A stretch of DNA of 64,000 nt from Marinobacter alexandrii. Lineage in GTDB: Bacteria; Bacteroidota; Bacteroidia; Cytophagales; Cyclobacteriaceae. Each line of letters opens with the position of its first letter. The first letter of the stretch is position 1. The stretch spans positions 2,302,501 to 2,366,500 of the forward strand of contig JBDWTN010000007.1 in the NCBI GenBank assembly GCA_039984955.1, written 5' to 3'. The position numbers and the translations under genes are program-made. The notes beneath the pieces are model-generated. The model did not search any database. It was not told the origin of the DNA and saw only the letters and a program-made list of their open reading frames with translations. Positions 35,558 to 45,003 of the stretch are shown piece after piece.

Positions 35558-36739
35558 ATGTCGATTAGACGCGTTAGAAATATCATTTTCCTCAAGGATG
35601 TGTCAGTCCTGTCCCTTACAGCCTTTGGAGGACCGCAAGGGCACTTTGGAATGTTTCTTGATTTGCTCGTTGGAAAGAGGGCATACTTGACTGAGGAGGA
35701 TTTAATTGAACTATATGCACTGTGTCAAATATTACCTGGACCCACATCCACACAAACCATAACGGCTCTCGGGTATAAAATAGGCGGACCCAATTTAGCT
35801 TACCTCACGCTTTTAGTTTGGATGCTCCCCGCAGTATCCATTATGACAGCATTAGCCATTTTCGTTTCATCGGCACAAAACATGAACGTCTCTCTTGACT
35901 TTCTTCGATTTATAGAACCAATTGCAGTAGGTATTGTCACATATTCGTCATATAAGATTGCGGTAAAGGTGGTGAATACTAAAGTTGGTTTTGGCTTAAT
36001 GATCTTTTCTGCTGCTGCATCTTTCACTCTTAAAAGCCCATATGCTTTTCCTATTTTGATTATTCTAGGTGGGCTAGCTACTACATGGAAGTATAAAAAA
36101 CAGCCAATTGAAGAAAAGGAGAAAATAAGCATCAACTGGTCAAATCTTATTCTCTGGATTTCAGTCCTAATAGCTGCGGCAGTACTTGGGGGAGTCACAC
36201 AATTTCAGTCAATAAAGATATTTGAGAATTTTTATAGGAATGGAAGCTTAATTTTTGGTGGTGGGCAGGTTCTGGTGCCGCTTCTTTATACAGAATTCGT
36301 TGAGTTTAAAGACTACTTAAGTTCGCAAGAGTTTATTTCAGGGTATGGATTTGTTCAGGCTATACCTGGTCCTGTATTTTCATTTAGTGCTTATGTGGGA
36401 GCGCTGAGTGCAAGAGAATTTGGTGCTGGTGCGCAAATACTCAATGCAGGAGCAGCTGCTGCAGGAATATTCTTGCCAGGCACGTTTCTGATTTTCTTTA
36501 TTATCAGATTTTGGGAACAGCTAAAAAAATATAGAATTGTAAAAGCCTCTTTAGAAGGAATTACCGCAGTGAGTGCTGGGATGGTAATTGCAGCGGCCTT
36601 TTTACTTTTTATGCCGATGGAGTTCAAGACGATAAACTTCATTCTTCTATTTGGCACAGTTGGGATGATGCACTTTACTAAGGTCCCTACACCTATCATC
36701 ATCATTGTAGGACTTGTGTTTGGAATTATTATTGCATAA
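35558..36739 (+). CDS. chrA: Chromate transporter (ChrA family)
   Basis: This 393-residue inner-membrane protein has both homologous halves of a long-chain CHR protein. The first half has TAFGGPQGHFGMFLD and ILPGPTSTQ. The second has FGGGQVLVPLLYTEF and AIPGPVFSFSAYVGAL. There are about ten to twelve helices. ChrA proteins export chromate in exchange for protons. The physiological substrate here could instead be sulfate or another anion. It is followed by a strong bidirectional terminator. Confidence 0.92.
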   Translation: MSIRRVRNIIFLKDVSVLSLTAFGGPQGHFGMFLDLLVGKRAYLTEEDLIELYALCQILPGPTSTQTITALGYKIGGPNLAYLTLLVWMLPAVSIMTALAIFVSSAQNMNVSLDFLRFIEPIAVGIVTYSSYKIAVKVVNTKVGFGLMIFSAAASFTLKSPYAFPILIILGGLATTWKYKKQPIEEKEKISINWSNLILWISVLIAAAVLGGVTQFQSIKIFENFYRNGSLIFGGGQVLVPLLYTEFVEFKDYLSSQEFISGYGFVQAIPGPVFSFSAYVGALSAREFGAGAQILNAGAAAAGIFLPGTFLIFFIIRFWEQLKKYRIVKASLEGITAVSAGMVIAAAFLLFMPMEFKTINFILLFGTVGMMHFTKVPTPIIIIVGLVFGIIIA

Positions 36740-36778
36740 ACAACCCCATCTGCCAACTAGCAGATGGGGTTGTTTTTT
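36738..36778. terminator. Strong bidirectional terminator
   Basis: A long perfect stem is formed by AAACAACCCCATCTGC and GCAGATGGGGTTGTTT, with a 6-base loop CAACTA. T runs in both directions let it serve chrA (+) and the ompH operon (-). Confidence 0.9.
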
Positions 36779-36794
36779 AAATCTTCAATTGCTT

Positions 36795-37322
36795 TTAGTT
36801 ATCAGCAGGAGGATTAATACCTAGTTTCTTCAATACGATATTCGTCACATTGTCTTCTTCTCGCGCATATAAAAGAATGCTTTGTCCACCGGCAGTCATG
36901 TTAAAAACATGGGAGTATCCGTTTTCTTTGGAGATTTGCTCAATAGCCGTTCCAATTTTTTCAAAAGCGGGCTGAAGAAGTTGGTTTCTTTTGTTAACCA
37001 TGGAGTTCTGCGCGTTTTGCTCAAACTCTTGGATAGAAGTTTGAAGGTTTACGATTTCGCTCTCTTTATCAGCTCTTACAACTTCCGTATAACCTTCAGC
37101 ATTTTGCTGATAATCGGCAACTTTTGCCTGATAGTCAGCATATTTTGCTTCTAGTTGAGAAGATAATTGCTTATCATACGCAGCTAATTCGCTTTCAATT
37201 TGTTTTGCCTCAGGCATTAGGCTCAAAACGTACTCTACATTTGTATAGCCTATTTTTAACTGCGCCATTACTCCAAAACCGATTACAGCAAGGGCAGTAC
37301 TTAGTAACATTCTAACTTTCAT
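36795..37322 (-). CDS. OmpH/Skp family periplasmic chaperone
   Basis: The 175-residue protein has a signal peptide (about 1-20, ending VMAQ). The mature chain begins LKIGYTNVEYVLSLMPEAKQ and continues as a long coiled coil (about 45-115). A compact C-terminal base has NGYSHVFNMTAGGQSILLYA. Skp/OmpH trimers hold unfolded outer-membrane proteins on their way to BamA. It is the last gene of the leftward bamA cluster, 69 bp after the paralogue at 37392. Confidence 0.93.
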   Translation of the reverse strand: MKVRMLLSTALAVIGFGVMAQLKIGYTNVEYVLSLMPEAKQIESELAAYDKQLSSQLEAKYADYQAKVADYQQNAEGYTEVVRADKESEIVNLQTSIQEFEQNAQNSMVNKRNQLLQPAFEKIGTAIEQISKENGYSHVFNMTAGGQSILLYAREEDNVTNIVLKKLGINPPADN

Positions 37323-37391
37323 ATCTAAATCACTTTTCGTTTATGGTTTGGGCGTTCACCCATTGGTTTGATTAAGTTTCAATTTTTATGC

Positions 37392-37925
37392 TCAATTATT
37401 ATTAACACTCTGATTTTCTACCAATCCCAGATCTTCCAGTACGAAATCAGTATAATCATGGACTGGATCAGTGTAGATCATCACAAGATCTCCGGACTTA
37501 TCGAAGACAATTTGGAGTCGATTATTCTTAGCCACACGTTCAACAGCTTCAAATACCTGGTCTTGTACTGGTTTTACCAACTCTTTCTTTTTTAAGAAAT
37601 AAAGACCGTCAAATCCAAAAATCGATTGTTGAAACTCTTTCACCTCTTTCCATTTACGCTCAATTTCAGCATTCCTATCCTCCCACATCTCCTTTGTCAG
37701 AAGTACTTCTTCCGCCTTCAACTCCACTTCCATAGCCTCTACCTGTTGATACAAATCTTGAATTTCAACTTCCCAACCTTTAGCGAGCTTCTCAATTTCT
37801 GCTTGAGCATCTTTATACTCAGGCATTTTTTCCAAAATGTATTGAGTGTCTACATACCCAAATTTTTGCGCAAATGTAGCACTGACGCAAAACAGTCCAA
37901 ATAGCAATAGAAATATCTTTTTCAT
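37392..37925 (-). CDS. OmpH/Skp family periplasmic chaperone
   Basis: The 177-residue OmpH paralogue has a signal peptide (about 1-20). The mature start is KFGYVDTQYILEKMPEYKDA, followed by a coiled coil (about 40-105) and the base domain (NRLQIVFDKSGDLVMIYTDP). It lies directly downstream of bamA, 26 bp away. Tandem ompH genes after bamA are normal in Bacteroidota. The long arms carry substrate, and the pair may differ in client range. Confidence 0.94.
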   Translation of the reverse strand: MKKIFLLLFGLFCVSATFAQKFGYVDTQYILEKMPEYKDAQAEIEKLAKGWEVEIQDLYQQVEAMEVELKAEEVLLTKEMWEDRNAEIERKWKEVKEFQQSIFGFDGLYFLKKKELVKPVQDQVFEAVERVAKNNRLQIVFDKSGDLVMIYTDPVHDYTDFVLEDLGLVENQSVNNN

Positions 37926-37951
37926 AATATCGGTATTTTAAGACATCTCTA

Positions 37952-40606
37952 TTAACGAATCTGCTGACCAATAGAGAAGTGGAATTGTGGACCTGAATTT
38001 TCAAAGCTTCCAGGAACTCTATCAAAACCGTAAGCCCAATCAATCCCCATAAGCCCAAACGCTGGCATGAAGATTCTAAGGCCTATACCTGCAGATTTTT
38101 TTATGTTGTATGGGTTAAATTCTGCAAAGCGATCCCAGTTGTTTCCTCCTTCTACAAAGGTTAATGCATAAATAGTAGCAGATTGAGCAAGTGAAATAGG
38201 ATATCTTACTTCCATTACATACTTATTGAAAAGTGTTCCGCCTTCAATGTTATTTTCTTGATCGAATGGTGTAATAGAATTGTTCGGATAGCCTCTTAAG
38301 CCGACCACATCTGTTCCTAATAAGAAGTTTTGACCAGTGAGACCATCGCCTCCTAGCTGGAATCGTTCAAAAGGCCCAACACCTGTTTTGCTGGTATAGG
38401 TGCCCAAATACCCAAAATGTGCTCGGGCAGAAAGAACGAGTTTTCCAGTAAGTGTTAAGAAATATTTGGTGTCAAAATTCCATTTATGATATTCTAGCCA
38501 TTTAAATCGCTCTTCTGGTTCAGCATTTTCATAATCAAGATTTCTCCAAAGGGAATATGGGGGAGTAAAGGAAGCACTTAACGAAATACTTGATCCATTT
38601 CTAGGGTACATTGGGTTATTAACCGTATTTCTTGATAATGAGGTATTGAATGTAAAGCTATTCGCAGCACCCGTTTGGAATCCAAGGGCTCTACTTTGGA
38701 ATTGGAATAGGTCATATCTCTGGTAGGAAAGACCGGTGCTTACTGTGAAATAATCATCAGGCCACTTTACCCTTCTTCCTAACGAGGCGGAAATTCCTGT
38801 TACTTTCAAAGATCCAAAAGTCTCATTCGTAAAACGATTAATTGAGCGTTGGATTGATTTGCTGTAGCTAAGACCAAAAGAGTTTGGATTTCTTCCGCCT
38901 AGCCATGGTTCTACGAAACTGAAGGAGTAACTCTGAAAATTTCTACCGTTTGCCTGGAATCTTACCGAGAGACTTTGTCCATCTCCTACAGGTAAACCTC
39001 TCCAGTTTTCCGGTTTGGTAATATTTCTTACAGAGAAATTATTAAATGTTACTCCAAATGTCCCAACAAAGCCAAACGCTCCACCCCATCCACCAGAGAG
39101 TTCAATTTGATCATTTGATCGCTCTACTAATTGCCACTCAATATCTACTGTTTCATTGATTGGATCAGGTATCGGAAGAGGATTTACTTGTTCTGGGTCA
39201 AAATATCCTAACTGGGAAAGTTCTTGCTGTGTCCTGATAAGCTGCGCTCTACTAAATTTATCACCTGGCCTAGTCCATAGAGCTCTTAGTATTACATGGT
39301 CATTGGTTTTATCGTTTCCACTTATATAAACCTTGTCAATTGTGGCTTGAGCACCTTCATAGATTCTCATTTCTAAATCAATCGAATCCTCTGAAACTCG
39401 AATTTCCACTGGATTTATATTGAAGAAAAGATATCCATCATCCATATACAAAGAGCTGATATCAGGCCCATTAGGATTGAAGTTTAGCTTTTTATTTACT
39501 AAGTCAAGATCGTATACATCACCCTTTCCGATTCCAAGAATACGCTGTAACTGTTCATCTGTGTAGATATAGTTTCCACTCCATGATACATCCCTGAAAT
39601 AATATTTGTTACCTTCAGCTAAGGAGATATCAATATTCATGTACTTATTTGAGATATCGTATATGGTATCTAAAACAATTTCTGCATCTCTATATCCTTT
39701 TGAATTATAAAAACTAATGATATTATTTTTGTCCTCTTCGTAATCATCTTTGACAAACTTGGCAGACTTAAAGAAATTTAAGTTTACATGTGTTGCAAGA
39801 TATTCTCGTGCCTCTTCTTTCGAGGTTTTCTTCGAGCCTTTTATGAATGAGATTAGATTTGGAGGCCACATGAGTTTTGCTGTGGTTTCAATGATCTCGG
39901 TAGGTAATGAAAACTTAGGGATCATTCCAACCCCTTTCATTTTAGATCTGAGCTTTTTTGAAGTAAACTGCTCATTCCCGTCAAAGCGGATATTCCTAAT
40001 TTTTACTTTTTGGCCTTGATCAATGACGACTTTCAGATAAGCACTATTTCGAAGTACTGTATCGCCTTGTTGAAAAACTTTAACGTCAGCATTCAAGAAA
40101 CCCTTGCTTTCCATATAGCTCCTTACTGCTAGTTCGGTATTCTTAATGACTACATCAGTTAATACTTTTCCCCTAATCAATCCTATTTTTTCCTCTATCT
40201 CCCCTTGCTTTGTTTTACTAACACCTTCAATGATGTACTTTGTCAACCTTGGGCGCTCAGTAAGTTCGATAACTAACCAAATTTTATCCCCTTCTACTTT
40301 CGAAGCATAAATGGATACATTTCCTATAATTCCCTGATTCCAAAGTTTCTTAATTGCTGTAGTGATTTCATCACCCGGGACTTTGATCTTATCTCCCACC
40401 CTTAGACCAGACAATGAAATCAGCGCATTATTGTCAAGGTATTGGACTCCTCTAACCTCAATATCAGCTATTTCGTACTCTTTCGGGCTTGAATAGTTTA
40501 TTGAAAGCCCACTTCCAGGATTATTTTGATCTCTTCCAAAGACTACCTGTGATTGGACTTCAAATATTGTCAAAAAGCAAACAGCTATCAATAATGTTTT
40601 TTTCAT
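37952..40606 (-). CDS. bamA: Outer membrane protein assembly factor BamA
   Basis: The ATG at 40606 was chosen because it begins a clean signal peptide (MKKTLLIAVCFLTIFEVQSQ); an upstream ATG at 40690 would add a non-signal tail. The 884-residue protein has five POTRA domains (about 45-430) and a 16-strand barrel (about 490-884). The barrel includes lid-loop-type residues around VVGLRGYPNNSI. It inserts beta-barrels into the outer membrane. It sits between uppS and two skp genes. Confidence 0.95.
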   Translation of the reverse strand: MKKTLLIAVCFLTIFEVQSQVVFGRDQNNPGSGLSINYSSPKEYEIADIEVRGVQYLDNNALISLSGLRVGDKIKVPGDEITTAIKKLWNQGIIGNVSIYASKVEGDKIWLVIELTERPRLTKYIIEGVSKTKQGEIEEKIGLIRGKVLTDVVIKNTELAVRSYMESKGFLNADVKVFQQGDTVLRNSAYLKVVIDQGQKVKIRNIRFDGNEQFTSKKLRSKMKGVGMIPKFSLPTEIIETTAKLMWPPNLISFIKGSKKTSKEEAREYLATHVNLNFFKSAKFVKDDYEEDKNNIISFYNSKGYRDAEIVLDTIYDISNKYMNIDISLAEGNKYYFRDVSWSGNYIYTDEQLQRILGIGKGDVYDLDLVNKKLNFNPNGPDISSLYMDDGYLFFNINPVEIRVSEDSIDLEMRIYEGAQATIDKVYISGNDKTNDHVILRALWTRPGDKFSRAQLIRTQQELSQLGYFDPEQVNPLPIPDPINETVDIEWQLVERSNDQIELSGGWGGAFGFVGTFGVTFNNFSVRNITKPENWRGLPVGDGQSLSVRFQANGRNFQSYSFSFVEPWLGGRNPNSFGLSYSKSIQRSINRFTNETFGSLKVTGISASLGRRVKWPDDYFTVSTGLSYQRYDLFQFQSRALGFQTGAANSFTFNTSLSRNTVNNPMYPRNGSSISLSASFTPPYSLWRNLDYENAEPEERFKWLEYHKWNFDTKYFLTLTGKLVLSARAHFGYLGTYTSKTGVGPFERFQLGGDGLTGQNFLLGTDVVGLRGYPNNSITPFDQENNIEGGTLFNKYVMEVRYPISLAQSATIYALTFVEGGNNWDRFAEFNPYNIKKSAGIGLRIFMPAFGLMGIDWAYGFDRVPGSFENSGPQFHFSIGQQIR

Positions 40607-40691
40607 GCTTAAAATCAATTCACCCAACTGCTGCGCAGAACTTACATGACTAGTTTTAATATTTCTCGTATTTCTTGTTATCATGCTCATT

Positions 40692-41441
40692 TCATGCTTT
40701 CACTTGATCACTTGTCTTTCCAAATCTTCTTTCGCGTCGTTGATACGATACGATTGCTTCATAAAGATCTTTTTTTCTAAAATCGGGCCAAAGTACATCT
40801 GTAAAATGTAATTCTGTATAGGCCAGCTGCCAAAGTAGAAAATTACTTATCCTCATTTCTCCGCTAGTTCTAATAAGCAGATCAGGGTCTGGAATATTTG
40901 CTGTGGATAAATTGTGATCAATATCCGTGCTCTCTACAATGGATTTACCTTGTTCAATAAGCTTATTCACAGCATTTACGATATCCCACTTTCCTGAATA
41001 ATTAAGGGCTAGGATAAGTTCCATACCATCATTTTCATTTGTTAAATCACTTGCTTCCTTCAACTTCTTTTGAGCATTAACCGGAAGCCCTGATATATCC
41101 CCTATTGCCAAGAGCTTAATTTTATTCTTCTGAAGCGTATGTAATTCATCTTTTATGGTGTTGACTAAAAGAGTCATGAGGCCATCTACTTCGTATTTTG
41201 GGCGATCCCAATTTTCAGTAGAGAAAGCATATAGTGTAAGATGTTTTACTCCTAGCTCAGCAGCTCCTTCAGTAGCATCCCTTACTGCTTCAATTGCATT
41301 TTGATGCCCAAAAATTCGCTTGACTCCTTGGCGTTGGGCCCATCTCCCATTACCATCCATTATTATGGCGATATGTTCGGGCACTTTTTTAAGCTCTATT
41401 TGATTCTTTAGTTCTTCCAACACAATTTTCGAAAAGTCCAC
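40692..41441 (-). CDS. uppS: Isoprenyl transferase (undecaprenyl diphosphate synthase)
   Basis: The 249-residue cis-prenyltransferase condenses IPP units to make the undecaprenyl carrier for peptidoglycan and LPS. The signature HIAIIMDGNGRWAQRQG includes the catalytic Asp. LTLYAFSTENWDRP and RTSGEMRISNFLLWQLAYTE (binding IPP) are also present. The length is normal. It lies between the PorG-like gene and bamA, a widespread Bacteroidota order, and supports shared control of envelope building. Confidence 0.97.
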   Translation of the reverse strand: MDFSKIVLEELKNQIELKKVPEHIAIIMDGNGRWAQRQGVKRIFGHQNAIEAVRDATEGAAELGVKHLTLYAFSTENWDRPKYEVDGLMTLLVNTIKDELHTLQKNKIKLLAIGDISGLPVNAQKKLKEASDLTNENDGMELILALNYSGKWDIVNAVNKLIEQGKSIVESTDIDHNLSTANIPDPDLLIRTSGEMRISNFLLWQLAYTELHFTDVLWPDFRKKDLYEAIVSYQRRERRFGKTSDQVKA

Positions 41442-41495
41442 AAAAATGAACTTTTTTTTACTTAAAGGGAATGAAAACCAATGATTTAACTTCTC

Positions 41496-42185
41496 TTAAC
41501 GTGAAAGAATGGATTGGTTAGGTCGGTATGGGAAAGGACATGGGATATTGAATAGCGTAATACTGAAAGAAAGCCCTGTAAAAAAATACCAATCATCATC
41601 TTTAGGATTGCCATATTGATAATCTTTGATTGCTTGATCCCCATCAGAAATACCATCTAGATAATCGAAAAAAGTTTTTCTAGCACCTGCTTCAAACCCA
41701 ATAGTATATTTTTTTTGGATCAGATATTTAAATCCTACACCTACCGGGAGTACAGGCTGTATTTTTCCAACACCTTCGTCTGCAGGTGCATCACTAAAAT
41801 TAATGAAACCGATCCCTCCAAATATATATGGAGAATAGTTGACTCTTGAATTTTCGGACTTGAAATCCAAGAAGTGATATTCAAAAACGGAAGAAACTTC
41901 TAAGATTGTTGAGTTAAAAGCATGATCACGTTGTATTGCGAAAGCATCTATGGGTGTTTCAGATCCTCTTACTTTTCCAACAGTGAGTGCTAACTTAATG
42001 GTTAGTATTTCTGAAAAATTCATCCGATAAAAAGCTGTTCCTGCTAACGAAGAAGTACTGAAACTATACCCTCTTACCAAATCTCCCGAGTAATTCATGG
42101 TTCCAAGCCCACCGCCAAACTCCATGAATTGAGCTGAAGAGCTTAAACTTATGATGACAAAGAAGATGGGAATAAGTTTTCGCAA
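41496..42185 (-). CDS. porG: PorG-like outer membrane protein (DUF6089)
   Basis: The 229-residue protein has a signal peptide (about 1-18, ending SSAQ) and an eight-strand-type barrel (FGGGLGTMNYSGDL, then YSPYIFGGIGF and YTIGFEAGARKTFFDYLDG). DUF6089 proteins at this site, directly before uppS and bamA, correspond to PorG of the type IX secretion system. PorG anchors the PorK/PorN ring to the outer membrane. Assignment rests on family and synteny. It starts 3 bp after the stop of the second DUF6089 gene. Confidence 0.78.
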   Translation of the reverse strand: MRKLIPIFFVIISLSSSAQFMEFGGGLGTMNYSGDLVRGYSFSTSSLAGTAFYRMNFSEILTIKLALTVGKVRGSETPIDAFAIQRDHAFNSTILEVSSVFEYHFLDFKSENSRVNYSPYIFGGIGFINFSDAPADEGVGKIQPVLPVGVGFKYLIQKKYTIGFEAGARKTFFDYLDGISDGDQAIKDYQYGNPKDDDWYFFTGLSFSITLFNIPCPFPYRPNQSILSR

Positions 42186-42188
42186 ATT

Positions 42189-43286
42189 TTATCTGTATTT
42201 AGCTCGTCTACGTGTTTTTTCGCCTAGAGCGTATGATATTTTTATCTGTGTAACGAAGATCATATCATTATCGTCTGGATTACCTCTTGTAGCTCCATCA
42301 TATCCTCCACCTATAAATGACGAAGAATAGAAACCATGCTCGGATAAATTGTGAATACCTGCATTAGAAAGATCTCTGGCATCTCCTTGTAAAGAGGTAG
42401 GTTCAGCAGATCTATCAGACAGAATTCTAGATAACACCCCGTCATTGCCTTCTAAATCTCTTAAGTCAACGTAGTTACTACTCACATCATCAATGTAATC
42501 TGTGAACAAATATCTTAGGCCAAGCTCAAGGCCAGCTGTAAGTTGCGTATTAGGGATTCGTACCTGAGCCCCTACCGCTATAGGTATAGAGAAGGCTATT
42601 GATTTGTATGGATCTACAATACCCAAATTTTGTCCTTCCGTTCCCAAAGGCCTTAATTTAACCCATTGACCCGCATTTGGAGCATTAACAGAACCGTCCG
42701 GTGAACTTTGATAATCTGAGTCAGGCACTTTCCCTTTAGGTTCATGGTGGAAGATGGATGCACCGACCGATAGGTAAGCATTGAAAGGTAGTCGCTGACG
42801 CACACCTCCATAGTTTGGCAATAAAAATACTTGAAGACCTATTCTAAATTCTTTAATATCATTTCTAAAACTGAGATTTCTAGCAAATCTTGGGAAACTA
42901 TCTTCTGAAGAAGGATCAGAAGTAAAATCGTCACCAAAAACCCTCACCCAATTTATGCCCGCGGTTAATGCAAGAGAATGATGAAACTTGTATCCTCCAA
43001 ACAAGCCAAATCCTGGACGGGTAAACGAAACATCAGTACTAGCAGCTTTATTTACAGGAGCTAGATCTCCGAAGTAATTACCTGCATTCAGATTTGCTCC
43101 AACAAAATAGTATGGTTCGAATCTTCCATACCCACGTATGCCTCCCTTGTAGTGGGATACTCTTTTGTTCGTCTGTCTTCGCTTTTTATATTTATTTCTT
43201 CTCTGCGCTTCAGCATTATCTGCTAACCCCAGCATGATTATGGAAAGTGCAATTACAACTAGGTTTCTGAGTTTCATATTTCTCAC
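42189..43286 (-). CDS. DUF6089 outer-membrane beta-barrel protein
   Basis: The 365-residue protein has a signal peptide (about 1-27) and a basic stretch (RRNKYKKRRQTNKR, about 29-42) right after cleavage. A barrel follows (YYFVGANLNAGNYFGDLAPV, FGLFGGYKFHHSLALTAGI). It looks like a longer relative of the PorG-like protein encoded just downstream, in the same operon. The basic N-tail is unusual and might bind peptidoglycan or a periplasmic partner. Function unknown. Confidence 0.8.
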   Translation of the reverse strand: MRNMKLRNLVVIALSIIMLGLADNAEAQRRNKYKKRRQTNKRVSHYKGGIRGYGRFEPYYFVGANLNAGNYFGDLAPVNKAASTDVSFTRPGFGLFGGYKFHHSLALTAGINWVRVFGDDFTSDPSSEDSFPRFARNLSFRNDIKEFRIGLQVFLLPNYGGVRQRLPFNAYLSVGASIFHHEPKGKVPDSDYQSSPDGSVNAPNAGQWVKLRPLGTEGQNLGIVDPYKSIAFSIPIAVGAQVRIPNTQLTAGLELGLRYLFTDYIDDVSSNYVDLRDLEGNDGVLSRILSDRSAEPTSLQGDARDLSNAGIHNLSEHGFYSSSFIGGGYDGATRGNPDDNDMIFVTQIKISYALGEKTRRRAKYR

Positions 43287-43437
43287 TCTTTAAAACACAA
43301 AAATATGTTTTTGATTGTTCTTCGCTACTGGATTATTCGACAAATCACTTATTATCAATGGATAAAAGTAGATAAACAATGTTTTTTTGAACAAAAAATC
43401 ACTTTTAACTTAGCATTTCAGCTAAAATGTGACAAAT

Positions 43438-44313
43438 TCAATTCCTCTTATCAAACCCCCAACCAAGCTTATTCCTAATAGTATCTGGAAAATTAATGCC
43501 TTCAATACGAATAAGCTTTGCTTGAAAATCAGCTTTTTTGACTACTATATCTACGTCGTTTTCAATTGTTTCGGATCTTGAATCAAGTGATATGAGGAAA
43601 TTTCTATCTCGGGTTTCAATTTGAAATTTGAGCTCAGAGTGATCTGAAACTATAAGAGGTCTCACATTCAAATTATGAGGACTGACAGGAGTGATGATAA
43701 AGTCTTTTGAATCAGGCATCATGAGGGGTCCTCCACAGCTTAAGGAATATCCTGTGGATCCTGTAGGTGTTGATACCATCAAACCATCTGCCCAATAGGT
43801 ATTTAAATATTGATCATTGATATAACATTTAATCATGATCATGGAAGAAGTATCTTTTCTTAAAATGGCGCATTCGTTTAAGGCATATGTCTTGCCTTGG
43901 AAGAGGTCCATATTCGTTTCAAGAGATAGCAATGATCGACTTTCTATTTCATACTCTCCATTAAACAAAAGGTAAAGAGATTCTTTTATGTATTCCTTCG
44001 CGATGGATGCCAAAAACCCAAGACGTCCCATGTTAATTCCCAAAATTGGTACTTCTGTATCACCAACCCAAAGCAAAGATTCGAGAAAGGTACCGTCACC
44101 ACCAAGACTGAAAACTGCATCTAAATCGGATGAGGAGCTATCAATAATGCTTTTAGAGTCATTAATAAGCTCCATATTTCGTGAATGAAATATGGAGGTA
44201 TATTTGATATCTACATTTTCTTTTTGAAGGCGATCAATAATCTGTATCAAGTATTTCTCTGAATGTGACTCAACAGCTAGTCCATGCAAGACAATCTTTT
44301 TCATTTTACTCAT
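43438..44313 (-). CDS. nadK: NAD kinase
   Basis: The 291-residue enzyme makes NADP+ from NAD+ and ATP. The GGDG motif is in FSLGGDGTFLESL (about residues 69-81), followed by ILGINMGRLGFLA. The NAD site is in STPTGSTGYSLSCGGPLM (about 178-195). The C-terminus is ordinary. It overlaps the upstream CBS-domain gene by 4 bp (ATGA) and precedes the DUF6089 genes by 152 bp. Confidence 0.97.
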   Translation of the reverse strand: MSKMKKIVLHGLAVESHSEKYLIQIIDRLQKENVDIKYTSIFHSRNMELINDSKSIIDSSSSDLDAVFSLGGDGTFLESLLWVGDTEVPILGINMGRLGFLASIAKEYIKESLYLLFNGEYEIESRSLLSLETNMDLFQGKTYALNECAILRKDTSSMIMIKCYINDQYLNTYWADGLMVSTPTGSTGYSLSCGGPLMMPDSKDFIITPVSPHNLNVRPLIVSDHSELKFQIETRDRNFLISLDSRSETIENDVDIVVKKADFQAKLIRIEGINFPDTIRNKLGWGFDKRN

Positions 44314-44972
44314 GGATCGAGAAATTTCATAAGTAGCCCAAACCGATCCTTTTCATCAAATGAATTATCTTCAGTGTTGAATGATGAAGTGACTTTATAA
44401 CCGCTTTTTGAAAGCCCCGTTGCTATTTGATTTACATCTTGATGATTGATCCGTAAGACTATCTCTATTAGTGAAGGATCCTCAAAATCAGGTTTGATGT
44501 TAGCTCCTAGAACCGTGGAACCATTCATTTCTACAATTCGAGAGATTTCAGAAAGCGAATAATCATTTAAGCTTGTCTGAAGTGTAACTATTGCACCAAC
44601 TGAGTTAACAATTGCTGTCTTAGCAAATTCCTTTAAAATGTCAGAAATAAGTACGACTCCTTTAAATTCCTCCTGACTCAGGACAGCCACTACCTCCATT
44701 TGATGTTCATTCTGAACCTTAAGGATATCATAATAGTGATTTGAAGCTTTGACTACACAGTCTTGACCAATAAGCGGATATTTCCCCACTTCAGGATGCA
44801 TGATTTCAGAATCATAAAGTAATTCTTCAGATACGAAACCAAGGAGTTTATTGTCATGAACAACTGGAAGTTCTTTGACACGAAACTCATCCATCCACTG
44901 TTTTGCTCGAGCAATATCATCGCTGGGCTTTAATGGAGGTATCATATAATTTATAAGCTGTTCTGCAATCAT
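44310..44972 (-). CDS. CBS-pair protein with ACT-like C-domain
   Basis: The 220-residue protein has two CBS motifs in the N-terminal 125 residues (MIPPLKPSDDIARAKQWMDE, LPVVHDNKLLGFVSEELLYD, and a second ending FKGVVLISDILKEF). An ACT-like domain (about 135-210) begins IVTLQTSLNDYSLSEISRIV. CBS pairs bind adenosyl ligands such as AMP, ATP or NAD. The 4-bp overlap with nadK suggests regulation of, or by, the NAD(P) pool, but this is inference from position. Confidence 0.88.
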   Translation of the reverse strand: MIAEQLINYMIPPLKPSDDIARAKQWMDEFRVKELPVVHDNKLLGFVSEELLYDSEIMHPEVGKYPLIGQDCVVKASNHYYDILKVQNEHQMEVVAVLSQEEFKGVVLISDILKEFAKTAIVNSVGAIVTLQTSLNDYSLSEISRIVEMNGSTVLGANIKPDFEDPSLIEIVLRINHQDVNQIATGLSKSGYKVTSSFNTEDNSFDEKDRFGLLMKFLDP

Positions 44973-45003
44973 GGGTATAAATTTTAATATCCTAATCTAA
45001 ATG

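Noticed and set aside
35800-36756. Two minus-strand frames opposite chrA
   Set aside because: Antisense to hydrophobic codons of a recognised transporter; composition is not protein-like.
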